DNA of 64,000 bases, from contig AP019514.1 in the NCBI GenBank assembly GCA_007182875.1, positions 1,240,001 to 1,304,000 of the forward strand, read 5' to 3'. The notes below the pieces were generated by a model. That model had not been told where the DNA came from and did no database searches. It saw only the letters and a list, made by a program, of their open reading frames with translations. Shown here piece after piece: positions 1 to 11,317 of the stretch (positions are counted from its first letter, which is position 1; the number at the start of each line of letters is the position of its first letter). The position numbers were made by a program, and so were the translations under genes. Source of the stretch: Vreelandella sulfidaeris. Its GTDB lineage: Bacteria; Pseudomonadota; Gammaproteobacteria; Pseudomonadales; Halomonadaceae.

Positions 1-30
1 ACAGCATTTTGTTATCGAACCTCCCTAAGG

Positions 31-58
31 GTTGAAGTTTAGCCGCACTGCCCGCATT
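31..58 (+). promoter_or_regulatory. Candidate sigma-32 (heat-shock) promoter of lon
   Basis: GTTGAA at 31-36, a 14-base spacer, then CCCGCATT at 51-58 resembles the RpoH consensus CTTGAA-N11-15-CCCCATNT. It lies about 55 bases upstream of the lon start. lon is a classic RpoH target in enterobacteria, which supports the reading, but the match is imperfect and was made by eye. Confidence 0.4.
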
Positions 59-112
59 CCATGAACAAATCTAGGCGGTTCTTATCGCCGACATCGGTTC
101 ATTGGAGGACGC

Positions 113-2622
113 ATGAGCGACCAGGATTACGAACGCGATTACGAACATCTTGATTGGCAAGTGGATGATGAGGAATCATCAGCCACAGACAACGCCCACG
201 GCGCTGAAAATAGCGCTAACGCGAGTTCCGAAGAAAACTCTGAAGAACAGGACAGCAAAGAGTACCGCTCAGACGGTGAACGGGTAAATTCCCTGGTGCC
301 GGCTAGCGAAATGCTGCCCGAGCGCATTTATCTTCTGCCTATTCATAATCGACCTTTTTTCCCCGCCCAGGTCCAGCCCCTGGTCGTCAATCGTGAGCGC
401 TGGGAAGAGACCATGCGCCGGGTAGGTAACACCCCCACCATACGTTGGGCGTTGCCTTTGTGGGCGAGCAAGGCGTTACCTCGCTAGATCACGAAGGTTT
501 CCCCGAGATCGGTACCGCGGTGAAGGTGCATAAACTCAAGGGCGAAGACGATCAGATTCAGTTTATCGCTCAGGGCCTGCAGCGCTTCAAAATTACCCGC
601 TGGCTGTCTAAAGAGCCGCCTTATCTGGTCGAAGTGACCTACCCCAAAGAGCCTGTTGACGCGGAGAATGAAGAGACGCGCGCCTACGCCATGGCGATCA
701 TCAACGGCATTAAAGAACTACTGCCGATTAACCCGCTGTATGGCGAGGAACTTAAGCATTATCTCAATCGCTTTAGCCCCCATCAGCCTGGGCCGTTGAC
801 CGATTTTGCCGCAGCGATTACTTCTGCCAAAGGGCCTGAGCTTCAGGATGTGCTGGCCACCCTATCGGTGGAAGAGCGGATGCAGAAAGTGTTGCCGCTG
901 CTGCGTAAAGAGATCGATGTTGCGCTACTGCAGGGCGAGATCAGCGAGCAGGTGAATGCCCAAATGCAGGATCGCCAGCGCGAGTTTTTCCTGCGCGAGC
1001 AGCTCAAGGTCATTCAACGTGAACTCGGCATTTCTAAAGACGATCGTGAAAACGATGTGGATACCTTTAGAGCCCGGCTGGAGTCGCTGGTAGTACCCGA
1101 GCGTGTGCAAACGCGAATCGACGATGAGTTGAATAAACTCAGCGTGCTGGAAACCGGTTCGCCTGAGTATGGCACCACCCGGAACTACCTGGATTGGCTC
1201 ACCTCGTTGCCTTGGGGTGTTACCAGCCAGGATCAACTGGATCTACCTCACGCTCGTCAGGTCTTGGACCGTGACCATGATGGCTTGAAAGACGTAAAAG
1301 AGCGCATTGTCGAGTTTCTGGCCGAGGGCACCTTCAAAGGTGATGTGGGCGGCTCAATTGTTCTGCTCGTAGGCCCGCCCGGTGGGTAAAACGTCCATCG
1401 GTCGCTCGATTGCCGAAGCCTTGGGACGTCAGTTTTACCGCTTCTCGGTAGGCGGTATGCGCGATGAAGCGGAGATTAAAGGGCACCGGCGTACCTATGT
1501 GGGCGCGATGCCCGGTAAGCTGGTGCAGGCCTTTAAAGAGGTGGAGGTCGAGAACCCGGTGATTATGCTCGACGAGATCGACAAACTGGGACAATCCTTC
1601 CAGGGCGATCCCGCCTCAGCATTACTGGAAGTGCTCGACCCTGAGCAGAACGTCGATTTCCTTGATCACTATCTTGATGTTCGCATGGACCTTTCAAAGG
1701 TGCTGTTTATATGCACCGCGAATACGCTGGATTCGATTCCAGGTCCGCTGCTCGACCGCATGGAGCAAATTCGTCTCTCCGGTTATATCGCGGAAGAGAA
1801 GCTGGCGATTGCCAAGAATCATCTATGGCCGAAGCTGCTTAAGCGCAACAACCTGCCCAAAAAACGCATCAACTTATCCGATGCGGCCTTGAAGCAGGTA
1901 ATTGAAGGCTATGCCCGCGAAGCCGGGGTGCGCCAGCTAGAGAAACAGCTGCACCGTATTGTGCGTAAATCCGCTGTTAAATTACTGGAAGAGGAGCTGG
2001 GAACGGTCAAGGTATCGGTTAAAAACCTGGAGGAGTTCTTGGGCGCGCCGATCTTCCGTAAAGAAAAAGTGCTTACTGGCGAAGGAGTGGTGACCGGCTT
2101 GGCGTGGACCTCGATGGGCGGGGCAACGCTGCCGATTGAAGCGGGCAAAGTACACTCGCTGGATCGCGGTTTTAAACTGACCGGCAAGCTGGGCGAAGTG
2201 ATGCAGGAGTCCGCCAATATCGCTTACAGCTATACGCTTGGCCATTTGCAGGAGTATGGCGCCGATGCAGACTTCTTTGACTCGGCGTTTGTACACTTGC
2301 ACGTGCCTGAGGGGGCCACACCTAAAGATGGTCCTTCGGCGGGGTTACTATGACCACCGCACTGCTATCGCTGGCCAAGCACCATGCTATTAAGCGGCCT
2401 TTGGCAATGACCGGCGAGTTAACCTTAACGGGCCAAGTGCTTCCGGTAGGGGGGATTCGCGAAAAGGTCATTGCTGCACGACGCAGCGACATCTTTGAAC
2501 TAATTCTGCCCGACGCCAACAAGCGTGATTATGAAGAACTGCCGGATTATCTAAAAGAAGGCATGACGGTGCACTTTGCCAAACGTTACCGTGATGTGGC
2601 GGATGTGGTGTTTGGTAGTTGA
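113..2622 (+). CDS. lon: ATP-dependent endopeptidase La (Lon), frameshifted
   Basis: Cytoplasmic AAA+ serine protease that degrades misfolded and regulatory proteins. About 837 aa once repaired. An acidic Ser/Glu-rich extension (about 60 aa) precedes the LonN substrate domain ([17 protein letters not shown] onward). The AAA+ module has a Walker A GPPGxGKTS near 1372-1400 and Walker [10 protein letters not shown] near 1558-1585. The protease domain has catalytic Ser in GPSAG (codon 2336-2338) and Lys in GIREKV (codon 2464-2466). Start ATG 113 follows a GGAGG at 103-107. Three breaks: C5 run at 432-436 (one C short; repair gives [13 protein letters not shown]), 1381-1382 (two G short, inside Walker A), and G4 at 2341-2344 (one G short, just after the catalytic Ser). 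All three fall in invariant motifs, so I infer sequence errors in an intact gene. Confidence 0.95.
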
Positions 2623-2668
2623 TAGAAGATTTATAACCCTTTACGACAATTGCTTATTACCTACTTGG

Positions 2669-2695
2669 GCGCCATACGAAAGTATGGCGCTTTTT
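2669..2695 (+). terminator. Rho-independent terminator after lon
   Basis: A perfect 9-bp stem (GCGCCATAC / GTATGGCGC) with a GAAA tetraloop is followed by five T. It ends the lon transcript before the chemoreceptor gene. Confidence 0.85.
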
Positions 2696-2784
2696 ACAGT
2701 TGTTCGCGGCATTGCCGATATAAAGCGCAGCGATAATAAAGTTTGTTTTAATAAAAATTAATTATTCCTAATTATTGAGAGCTA

Positions 2785-4951
2785 ATGCGCAATAACCAGC
2801 CAGTGACGCAACGCGAGTATGTGCTGAGTGAGGAAGCAGTACTCATTTCCCGTTCGGACCTTAAAGGAAATGTCACCTACGCGAATCCTACCTTCGTTGA
2901 GGTCAGTGGTTATAGCCGTGAAGAGCTCATTGGTGCCCCGCATAATCTACTTCGTCACCCCGATATGCCCGAAGCGGCTTACGCGGACTTTTTGGAAAAC
3001 CATTCAAGCAGGCGTGACTTGGCAGGGTGTGGTTAAAAACAGACGTAAAAATGGCGATCACTATTGGGTAAATGCCACAGTTGCCCCGTTGCGGGATGGT
3101 GAACGCATTGTTGGTTATACCTCTGTGCGCCGTAAAGCTGCCGCAAATGCCGTTGCCAGAGCAGAAAAAATTTATGCAGAGATTCGCGAAAAGGGCAAGT
3201 CACGACACTATGGCCTTTCCCAGGGCACGCTACGGCGCAAAGGGTTAACAGGGATACTGGCGCGATTACAACTGACCAGCTTGAAAGCCAAGCTGACCAG
3301 TATGGTGGTGGCGTCGCTGTTGTTGCTTGTCCTCGCGGGTGGGTTGGGCGTTTATGCGTTGATGGTTTCCGGCGAGCGCCTGGAAACACTCAATCGCTCA
3401 GGGCTGGGCGAAGTCGCCTCACCGCAGCATATCGAACGCTATATTGGACAAACGGTCGAGACGTTAGAGCCGGTGGTACGTAACCCGCGTCAGGCTGATC
3501 TGGATGCCATTAACGCGGAAATTAGCCAGTATGTTGAAGCGATGCAAGGGCTATGGACGGATTATTACGTTGATGAAACAGCCGCGGTTGAGGCCACCCA
3601 GCGCTTTAATAGTGCGCTGGCCACATGGAGTACCGGCGTAAACACTACGCTGGTGGCTATTCAAGAAGGCAATGGATTCGCGGCGTTTGAAGCCTTTAAT
3701 GACATTGTGGTGCCGACGACTCAGACACTGCGCGAGATAAACAGTACGCTGGTTGAACAGGTGCGTGCTGATGCCGAAGTGTTGGTTTCCCAGGCGCAAA
3801 GTGGGCGTCAACAAATGTTGCTTGCACAATTGGCGTTACTGGCCGTTGGTTTCTTAGTCATGATTGGCCTAAGTATCATGACTATGAGATCGGTGTTTCG
3901 CAGCTTGTCAGGCGCGCGTTATATCACTTTCCAAATTGCGGCAGGTAATCTGGCCGCTCGCGAGCGTCGCCAAACCAACGATGAGTTGGGCGAGTTACTC
4001 TACTCGTTGGACACGATGCGCTTTAGCCTATCCAGCATTGTGGGGATGTTGAAAGTCGCGTCTCGGTGGTTACGCCGGCGATCCAGCAGATAGCCGCTGA
4101 AAATGAAGAGCTCTCTTCGCGCACAGAGCAACAGGCATCATCGCTTCAGCAGACCGCATCGAGCATGGAGGAGATGACCTCGACGGTTCAGCAGAATACC
4201 GAGAATGCCCGCCAGGCCACCGATCTAGCAGTGCAAAATGCCGCGAGCACTCGCGACACAGGGCGGCAAATGCAGCAATTGGTGGAGCGTATGCAGCGTA
4301 TTGCCCAGAGTGCCGAAAAGATGACCGAGATGATCAGTGTGATCGATGGCATTGCTTTTCAAACCAACATCCTGGCACTCAACGCATCGGTTGAAGCCGC
4401 CCGCGCTGGCGAACATGGCCGCGGCTTTGCGGTCGTCGCCAGCGAAGTGCGCAATTTGGCCGGGCGGAGTGCGGATGCCGCCCAAGAAATTCGTAAGATG
4501 ATTGACAGTACTACCCAAGAAGTCAGCGGTGGCCGTAGTGCAGTTGAGCAGGCGGAACGGGCGATAGAAGAGGTCACCCAGCAAGTTAGCCGAGTCAGTG
4601 AACTGATGGAATCCATTAGCACTGCTTCCACCGAGCAGAGCAGTGGGATTGGTCAAATCAATTCGGCAATTGCCGAAATGGACCTTGTGACTCAGCAGAA
4701 CGCCTCAAAAGTACAATCAATCGCAGCGTCAGCCGATCACCCTCTCTCTTGAAGCTTTTGAGCTCGTCAATGTGGTGGATGCGTTTCGTTTGGAAGGTGC
4801 TCAGGATGAGAATATCCAAGCGGCAAGAGCGAAGTTACAACGCGCCACTCAAGCGCTGAATAAAGCAACACACGGTTTGCCAGCGCCTTCCGAACAGCGT
4901 GCTAAGCCGCCCGCAACGCAATCCCGCTCTGATCAGTGGGAAGCGTTTTAG
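2785..4951 (+). CDS. Aer-type PAS chemoreceptor (first of two paralogs), frameshifted
   Basis: Methyl-accepting chemotaxis protein, about 720 aa repaired. Order: Aer-like PAS domain at the N-terminus ([40 protein letters not shown]), membrane segment near nt 3300-3365, a periplasmic helical region of about 150 aa, second membrane segment near 3815-3890, HAMP, then the cytoplasmic signalling hairpin with the conserved tip [19 protein letters not shown]. The last residues are QWEAF, matching the xWxxF tail that tethers CheR/CheB. In Aer the PAS domain binds FAD and senses redox state; that ligand is inferred here. Breaks: T5 at 2989-2993, G4 at 4042-4045, C3 at 4740-4742. The frame after the last break runs to TAG at 4949-4951, which recovers the tail. 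The next paralog starts 213 bp downstream. Confidence 0.9.
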
Positions 4952-5025
4952 CGCTAATAGTGCTTACAATAATAGAATCAGTAACTGTAATGTAGGCTGC
5001 TGATTTCTATCAATTCGTTTTACCA

Positions 5026-5054
5026 CATGCCACCCCTTCGCGGTGGCATGTTTT
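5026..5054 (+). terminator. Rho-independent terminator after first chemoreceptor
   Basis: CATGCCACC (5026-5034) pairs with GGTGGCATG (5042-5050) across a 7-base loop and is followed by TTTT. Confidence 0.75.
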
Positions 5055-5164
5055 ATGCATTACTCCTAATTGAAAAGGCTCAGCCAGTGAGTAATTTAGC
5101 CAAGGGGACTCAGCTAAATCTAATGGCGGTAAAAAGCCTTCAATAAAAAAAGTAGGGGTTCTAA

Positions 5165-7376
5165 ATGCGCACTGTTAAGCAAACACAATCTACCCAAACA
5201 CCGTTTACACAAGCGACCGCTGCTGTGTACGAGCTAGCCGATGATGATGTCTTGATCTCGCGCTCGGACCTTCAGGGCAGGATCACCTACGCCAATCAAA
5301 CCTTTGTCGACGTTAGCGGCTACCCGTTGGAAGAGTTAATGGGCGAACCCCACAACCTGTTCCGCCACCCCAGCATGCCCAACGTCGTTTTTCAGAACCT
5401 GTGGGAAACCATTGAAGCGGGTAAAACCTGGCAGGGTCTGATTAAGAACCGCCGTCAAAGTGGGGAAGCCTATTGGATGCATACCACCATCGCACCGCTA
5501 CTTGATGGTGACCGCGTGGTGGGTTATACCTCTATCCGGCGTAAAGCCACGGTTGAAGCGATTGAGCGGGCTGAGCGTGTTTACGCTGCCATGCAAGAGG
5601 GCAAAACACGAGGCTTCAAGCTCCATTATGGTGCAATACGCCACAAAGGAGTGCGAGGCTGGGTAAAGCGTTTTAGCTTCAGTAGCATGCAGGCCAAGCT
5701 TATAGGGATGGTGCTGGCTTCGATCATCTTGTTGGTGTTAGCAGGAGCGGCAGGCGTTTATGGCTTAACCAGTTCTGCCGAACGTCTACGTACGCTCAAC
5801 CAAACCGGCCTAGAAGGCATTTCCGATCTTCAACAGATTGATCAACGCGTTAGCCAAGCGATCCAAGTGCTTGAGCCTGCCGTGCGCAACCCGCGCCGTG
5901 CGGACCTCGAACTCCTTGAAACACAATTAAAGACCATGAGCACTGACATTGATCAGTCATGGCAAGGTTTCACCGCGCAGCGTGAAACAGAGAGTTTACA
6001 GGAAGAGCTGACAGCGCAACTGGCCACCTTTGTAGAAAGTGCCGATATCACCCTAACCGCGATCGTTGATGGCAATGGGTTTGCCGCCTTTGAGGCTTTT
6101 AATGACACCGTGCAGCCGACTTCTGACAATATCAGTGTCTCTATTAACGCATTGGTGGATCAAGAGAGAGCCGCGGCCCAATCGCTAATGGAAAACGCAG
6201 AACAACAGCAACAAGTGCTGCTGTACGGTCAGTTAGGTGTTCTGCTGCTCGGTATTGTATTGATGATCGGCATCAGCATGGCGGTGCTTAAATCGCTGAT
6301 TAAATCGCTTAACGAAGCGCGTCGGGTTACCTTTCAAATAGCGGCAGGCAATCTGGCCAATCGCGTTACTTTAAAGCGCAATGATGAACTGGGTGAGTTG
6401 CTGAATTCGCTAGAAACAATGCGCGCAAGCCTGTCGGGGCTAATTACCGAGGTGGGTAATAAAGTCGATGTGGTGACGCCCGCCTCTGAACATATCAAGC
6501 AGCAGAATGAAGAGCTGGCGTCACGCACCGAGCAGCAGGCGTCTTCGCTGCAGCAAACGGCTTCCAGCATGGATCAAATGACGGCGACCGTGCAGCAAAA
6601 TACCGAGAACGCCCGCCAAGCCAATCAGTTGGCTATGCAAAATGCCACCACTAGTCGTGAAACCGGCGAGCGCATGCAGGCCCTTGTCGAGCGTATGGAA
6701 CGCATTGCCGCCAGTGCCGGTAAGATGACCGATATTATTAGTGTCATTGATGGCATCGCCTTCCAAACCAATATTCTGGCGCTGAATGCTTCGGTGGAGG
6801 CTGCCCGGGCTGGCGAGCAGGGGGAGAGGTTTTGCCGTGGTGGCAAATGAAGTGCGTAATCTAGCGGGGCGCAGTGCCGATGCCGCTGGCGAAATACGAC
6901 GGCTAATTGACTCTTCCGCCCAGGAAATCAGTGGTGGTGCTCAAGCGGTGAAGGAAGCTGAGGCAGCTATCGATCAGGTCGTGACGCAAGTAATGAAAGT
7001 CAGCGACATTATGGAGGAGATCAGTACTGCGTCTGATGAGCAGAGCAGCGGAATTGCGCAAATCAATACGGCCGTCTCCGAGATGGATCATGTCACCCAG
7101 CAGAACGCATCCAAGGTGCAGACAATTTCCAACGCTGCTCACGATCTTACCCGCGAAGCCTTGAGCCTTGCCAATGTCATCGCTGCCTTCCGCTTGGAGG
7201 GCGCAGCCGACGAGAGTAGTGAAACAGCGCTTAGACGTGTGTTTAAGCAGGCAGGGCTAGGATCCCCACCTGCATTAGCAGCGGCAGCACCGTCGCCGTT
7301 AATTTCACGCCAGGACCGTTCGCTTCAACCCAATACTCCTGCCCAGCCAGCCGAAGAGGCGTGGGAAGCCTTTTAA
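5165..7376 (+). CDS. Aer-type PAS chemoreceptor (second paralog), frameshifted once
   Basis: About 737 aa repaired, with the same architecture as its upstream neighbour: PAS ([29 protein letters not shown]), two membrane segments (nt ~5700-5770 and ~6225-6295) enclosing a helical periplasmic region, HAMP, and a signalling domain with tip [19 protein letters not shown]. It ends in AWEAF, again a CheR-tether-like tail. A TAGGGG Shine-Dalgarno precedes ATG 5165. One break, at the G5 run 6820-6824: removing one G joins GEQG to [15 protein letters not shown]. Both paralogs share [12 protein letters not shown] in the periplasmic part, pointing to tandem duplication. Confidence 0.9.
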
Positions 7377-7402
7377 TTAATTTGGCGCCATGGAGGGCGC
7401 TT

Positions 7403-7442
7403 TCCTCTTCTTGTGTCTAGTCTCCTCTTCTTGTATCTAGTC
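7403..7442 (+). repeat. Tandem 20-bp direct repeat
   Basis: Two adjacent copies of a 20-bp pyrimidine-rich unit (7403-7422 and 7423-7442) differ at one base. They lie between the second chemoreceptor and ilvD. A short GC stem (7386-7400) just before them may be a weak terminator. No function is assigned. Confidence 0.6.
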
Positions 7443-7589
7443 TCTGGGCGGCGCTCATGCCACAATCTAAAGCCGCTGATTCTTTCAGAAAAAGCCTAGC
7501 CTGCAGCCTTGCATGCTGTGGGTTAATAAAAAATAGAGCATTTCTTTAAGATAGTTATTAAGAGAGATATTGAGAGAGTAGAGGACGAC

Positions 7590-9434
7590 ATGCCAGAGTA
7601 TCGCTCACGTACGACCACCGCTGGCCGCAATATGGCCGGTGCCCGTGCCCTATGGCGCGCCACCGGTATGCAGGATGGGGACTTTCAAAAGCCAATTATT
7701 GCTGTCGCCAACTCCTTCACGCAGTTTGTGCCGGGCCATGTTCATTTGAAAGACATGGGCCAGCTTGTCGCGCGGGAAATTGAGAAAGCCGGTGGCGTTG
7801 CGAAAGAGTTCAATACCATTGCGGTGGATGATGGCATCGCCATGGGACACGACGGCATGCTCTACTCGCTGCCCAGCCGTGACCTGATCGCCGACAGCGT
7901 CGAGTATATGTGTAACGCCCACTGTGCCGATGCGCTGGTGTGTATTTCCAACTGCGACAAAATCACCCCAGGAATGTTGATGGCTGCTTTGCGCCTTAAT
8001 ATTCCGGTTATTTTCGTTTCCGGCGGCCCCATGGAAGCGGGCAAAACCAAGCTGCTCGACCATGGCCTGGATTTAGTCGATGCCATGGTGATGGCCGCCG
8101 ATGACAGCGTTGACGATGAGACCCTCGCCGAAGTCGAGCGTAGTGCTTGCCCTACCTGTGGTAGCTGCTCGGGTATGTTTACTGCCAATTCGATGAACTG
8201 CCTGACCGAAGCGTTGGGCTTGGCACTACCGGGCAATGGGACCGTGCTGGCGACTCACTCGGATCGTCGCCGCCTGTTTGAAACGGCCGGCCAACGTATT
8301 GTCGAGCTTGCCAAACGCTACTACGAAGGTGACGAGGCGCATCTGCTACCGCGTGCTATTGCTTCCAAGGCGGCGTTTAAAAACGCCATGACCCTGGACA
8401 TCGCCATGGGCGGTTCTACCAATACTATTCTGCACTTCCTGGCAGCGGCTCAAGAAGCAGAAGTGGACTTTACGATGTCGGATATCGACCGTCTGTCCCG
8501 TGAAGTGCCTCAACTGTGTAAAGTAGCGCCCAATACTCAGAAATATCATATCGAAGATGTCCACCGTGCGGGCGGCATTATGGCGATTCTGGGTGAGCTG
8601 GATCGTGCACACGTTCTGGATACCTCGGTGCCCACCGTGTATGGCGATAGCCTTAAAGAAGCGCTGGATGAGTGGGATATCATGCGCTCACCTAGCGCTG
8701 AGGTGGTCGAGTTCTTTAAAGCCGGGCCGGGTGGCGTACCTACTCAGACCGCGTTTTCCCAAAGCGCCCGTTGGCCGAGCCTGGATGGTGACCGGGCTAC
8801 CGGTTGTATTCGTGATCTCGAACACGCCTTTTCTCAGCAGGGCGGCTTAGCCGTGCTTTACGGCAATATCGCGCTGGATGGCTGCGTAGTGAAAACCGCC
8901 GGGGTCGACGACTCGATTTTAGTATTTGAAGGGCCTGCCCATGTGGTCGAGTCCCAGGATCAGGCGGTCGCCGACGTGCTTGCGGATAAGGTCAAAGAAG
9001 GCGATGTCGTGGTGATCCGCTACGAAGGCCCCAAAGGCGGCCCCGGCATGCAGGAAATGCTTTATCCCACTTCGTATCTCAAGTCCAAAGGGTTAGGAAA
9101 AGCCTGCGCGCTACTCACCGATGGACGTTTTTCGGGCGGTACTTCTGGGCTTTCAATTGGCCATGTTTCGCCTGAAGCGGCAGCAGGGGGCGCCATTGGG
9201 TTAATCGAGCAGGGCGATATCATCCGCATTGATATTCCTAACCGGGCGATCAACGTCGATCTTAGCGATGCTGAGTTGGCGGCTCGCCGTGAAGCGATGG
9301 AGGCCAAAGGCGCAATGGCCTGGAAGCCCGTTGAACAACGCCCACGCAAGATTACACCAGCGCTTAAAGCGTATGCGTTATTGGCGACGTCGGCGGATAA
9401 AGGCGCCGTTCGAGACCTCAGCAAGCTGGATTGA
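7590..9434 (+). CDS. ilvD: Dihydroxy-acid dehydratase
   Basis: Catalyses the penultimate step of valine/isoleucine synthesis (2,3-dihydroxy-isovalerate to 2-oxoisovalerate) and also supplies leucine and pantothenate precursors. An Fe-S enzyme in the cytoplasm. 614 aa, uninterrupted, the normal family length. Visible motifs are MHDGM-like [30 protein letters not shown], the cysteine cluster [11 protein letters not shown], and the C-terminal [17 protein letters not shown] 7590 is preceded by AGAGGA. One of the long genes in the window with no frame error. Confidence 0.97.
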   Translation: MPEYRSRTTTAGRNMAGARALWRATGMQDGDFQKPIIAVANSFTQFVPGHVHLKDMGQLVAREIEKAGGVAKEFNTIAVDDGIAMGHDGMLYSLPSRDLIADSVEYMCNAHCADALVCISNCDKITPGMLMAALRLNIPVIFVSGGPMEAGKTKLLDHGLDLVDAMVMAADDSVDDETLAEVERSACPTCGSCSGMFTANSMNCLTEALGLALPGNGTVLATHSDRRRLFETAGQRIVELAKRYYEGDEAHLLPRAIASKAAFKNAMTLDIAMGGSTNTILHFLAAAQEAEVDFTMSDIDRLSREVPQLCKVAPNTQKYHIEDVHRAGGIMAILGELDRAHVLDTSVPTVYGDSLKEALDEWDIMRSPSAEVVEFFKAGPGGVPTQTAFSQSARWPSLDGDRATGCIRDLEHAFSQQGGLAVLYGNIALDGCVVKTAGVDDSILVFEGPAHVVESQDQAVADVLADKVKEGDVVVIRYEGPKGGPGMQEMLYPTSYLKSKGLGKACALLTDGRFSGGTSGLSIGHVSPEAAAGGAIGLIEQGDIIRIDIPNRAINVDLSDAELAARREAMEAKGAMAWKPVEQRPRKITPALKAYALLATSADKGAVRDLSKLD

Positions 9435-9485
9435 TACAGCAGCTAAGCTTAGCAATCAGCCGCAGCAACAAACTGAAGGAATGCA

Positions 9486-10541
9486 ATGAAGGCAATTATT
9501 AACGTTGGATTGGTCGGCTACGGGTTCGCTAGCCAGACGTTCCACGCACCGCTGATTCGGGCTACGGAAGGCTTGGATCTGGTGGCGGTTTCATCAAGTG
9601 ATGCCGCTAAAGTTCAGGCATCTCTACCTCATGTAGACGTGGAGGCGCAGGCACTAGCGCTTTGCAAACGCAGCGATATTGACCTGATTGTTATCCCGAC
9701 ACCGAATGACACGCATTTTCCTCTCGCCAAGGCTGCACTTTCTGCGGGCAAGCACGTGGTGGTGGATAAACCGTTCACGGTCACCCTGTCAGAAGGAAAG
9801 TTACTCAAAAGCTGGCGGACGAAAAGAGTGTCTATTATCGGTATTTCACAACCGCCGTTGGGACAGTGACTTTCTGACCATCAAGGCATTGCTAGACGCG
9901 GGTACGCTAGGGCGTGTCGTTAACGTTGAGTCTCGCTTTGACCGCTTTCGCCCCGAAGTCCGCGATCGTTGGCGCGAGAAGGCGGCCCCCGGTGGTGGGA
10001 TTTGGTACGACTTGGGGCCGCACCTGCTGGACCAAGCCTGCGAGTTATTTGGCATGCCCCAGGCACTCTTGCTGGAACTAGATGCATTACGTGATGGTGC
10101 CAAGGCCGACGATGACTTCCTGGCACTGCTGGATTATGAAGGCTTCCGCGTTACCCTGTCGGCAGGTACGCTGGTAGCCGATCCAACCCCGCGCTTTCGA
10201 ATTCACGGAACCCAGGGCAGCTTCGTTAAATATGGTTTGGACCCCCAGGAAGACCGTCTGAAAGCAGGCGAAGTGCCCACGTCACAATGGGGCGAGGATA
10301 ACCAGCACGGCATCTTAACGCTGCGCGAAGGGAGGGTGAAAACGCGCCGCTAGTGCGCCGTGAATTGCCAACGCTGCCGGGCGACTACTTTGCTTATTAC
10401 CAAGGCATCGCTGCCGCTATCCGCGATAAAGCGCCGTTGCCCGTTACTGTAGACGATGCCCTGCGCTCAATGATCTTGCTCGAAGCAGGATTGGATAGTC
10501 ACCGCCAACGGCGCTGGATATCGTTGAAAAATCATCTCTAG
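9486..10541 (+). CDS. Gfo/Idh/MocA-family oxidoreductase, frameshifted
   Basis: NAD(P)-dependent oxidoreductase of unknown substrate, about 352 aa. N-terminal Rossmann fold with VGLVGYGFASQTFHAPLI, then DKPFTVTLSEGKLL, and the C-terminal domain with GGGIWYDLGPHLLDQA and the typical HNRRWDSDF segment (as in the E. coli YdgJ group). It starts 52 bp after ilvD, with TGAAGGA upstream of ATG 9486. Breaks: A-runs near 9811 and 9822-9826 (restoring ADEKECLLSVFHNRRWD), and a G-run near 10331-10337 (restoring GENAPLVRRELP). The frame then runs to TAG at 10541. The substrate cannot be read from the sequence. Confidence 0.85.
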
Positions 10542-10555
10542 TGGCTGCAGGGAAT

Positions 10556-10573
10556 GGGGCTATGGCTAGCCCC
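10556..10573. terminator. Hairpin between convergent genes
   Basis: GGGGCTA (10556-10562) and TAGCCCC (10567-10573) enclose TGGC. It sits between the convergent oxidoreductase and nudE genes. There is no T-tract, so termination is only likely. Confidence 0.45.
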
Positions 10574-10602
10574 GGCCCCTATCTAGTCTCACCCCTTATG
10601 CC

Positions 10603-11241
10603 TCAAAGCAGGTCCGTCGCGCTGTTGCGCTTCTCTTCTCGCAGCCTGTCTCGCGCGATATAAAGCGCGGCAATGGCCCGCGCCTCATGAAAATCCTCGC
10701 GCAACAAAAGGGCGGGAAGCTCTTCGATTGCGTGGGTTTCGACAATCAACGGCTCAGGCTCATCACCTGGTAGACGCTTGGGATAAAGGTCGGTGGCGAG
10801 AAGCACCTGCATACGGTGGCGCATATAGTTGGGTGCCAGGGAAAGCTCGACTAGCGGTTCAATACGACGCGCGCCAACCCCACACCTCCATCAACTCACG
10901 ATTAGCAGCGGTGATGATATCTTCGCCGGGGTCAACCAGCCCCTTGGGCAGGGTGAGTACATAATCTTCAAACCCGGCCGCATACTCGCGAATCAATAGC
11001 ACATGGTCGGGGTCTGGCATGGCCACCATCATCACCGCGCCACGGTCAGCGCCGGTTAAGCGTTCAAACTGACGCTCTTCGCCGTTGGAAAAGCGCAAAT
11101 CAAGTGACTCAATCTGGAATAAACGGCTTTGGGCTACGCTTTTACGCGCCAAAATTTGTGGCTTGCGCTGATAGCCCGAGCGCTTAACGCTAGTATCCTC
11201 GGGGGGATTAGAAGTGGGGTGCGTCGGGGAAACGTCGACAT
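10603..11241 (-). CDS. nudE: ADP-compounds hydrolase NudE (Nudix), frameshifted
   Basis: Hydrolyses ADP-ribose, NADH, Ap3A and related compounds. About 213 aa repaired. It matches E. coli NudE along its length: VAQSRLFQIESLDLRFSNG, VLLIREYAAGFEDYVL, the Nudix box start GLVDPGEDIITAANREL, then DLYPKRLPGDEPEPL and EARAIAALYIARDRL. The Nudix box itself is hit (near 10870-10885): EEVGVGARRIEP is expected where the sequence reads EVWGWRAS. The start was chosen by signal: ATG at 11241-11239 has GGAGG 8 bases upstream, and adding one C in the C-runs at 11201-11206 or 11226-11229 joins it to KPQILARKSVAQSRLF. Divergent from yrfG, as in E. coli. Confidence 0.85.
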
Positions 11242-11317
11242 AAAGAGAGCCTCCATGGCTGGAAAAAGGCGGTTAAGCTACAATAGCACGCTTACTCCTT
11301 ATGCGACTGGAGCGGCA

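Noticed and set aside
113..2622. Programmed ribosomal frameshifting in lon and other broken genes
   Set aside because: Breaks are far too many, lack slippery heptamers with downstream structures, and hit conserved motifs in unrelated genes. Sequence error explains them all.
2730..2760. Sigma-28 flagellar promoter before the first chemoreceptor
   Set aside because: TAAAGTTT matches the -35, but no GCCGATAA-like -10 is found at 11-12 bases.
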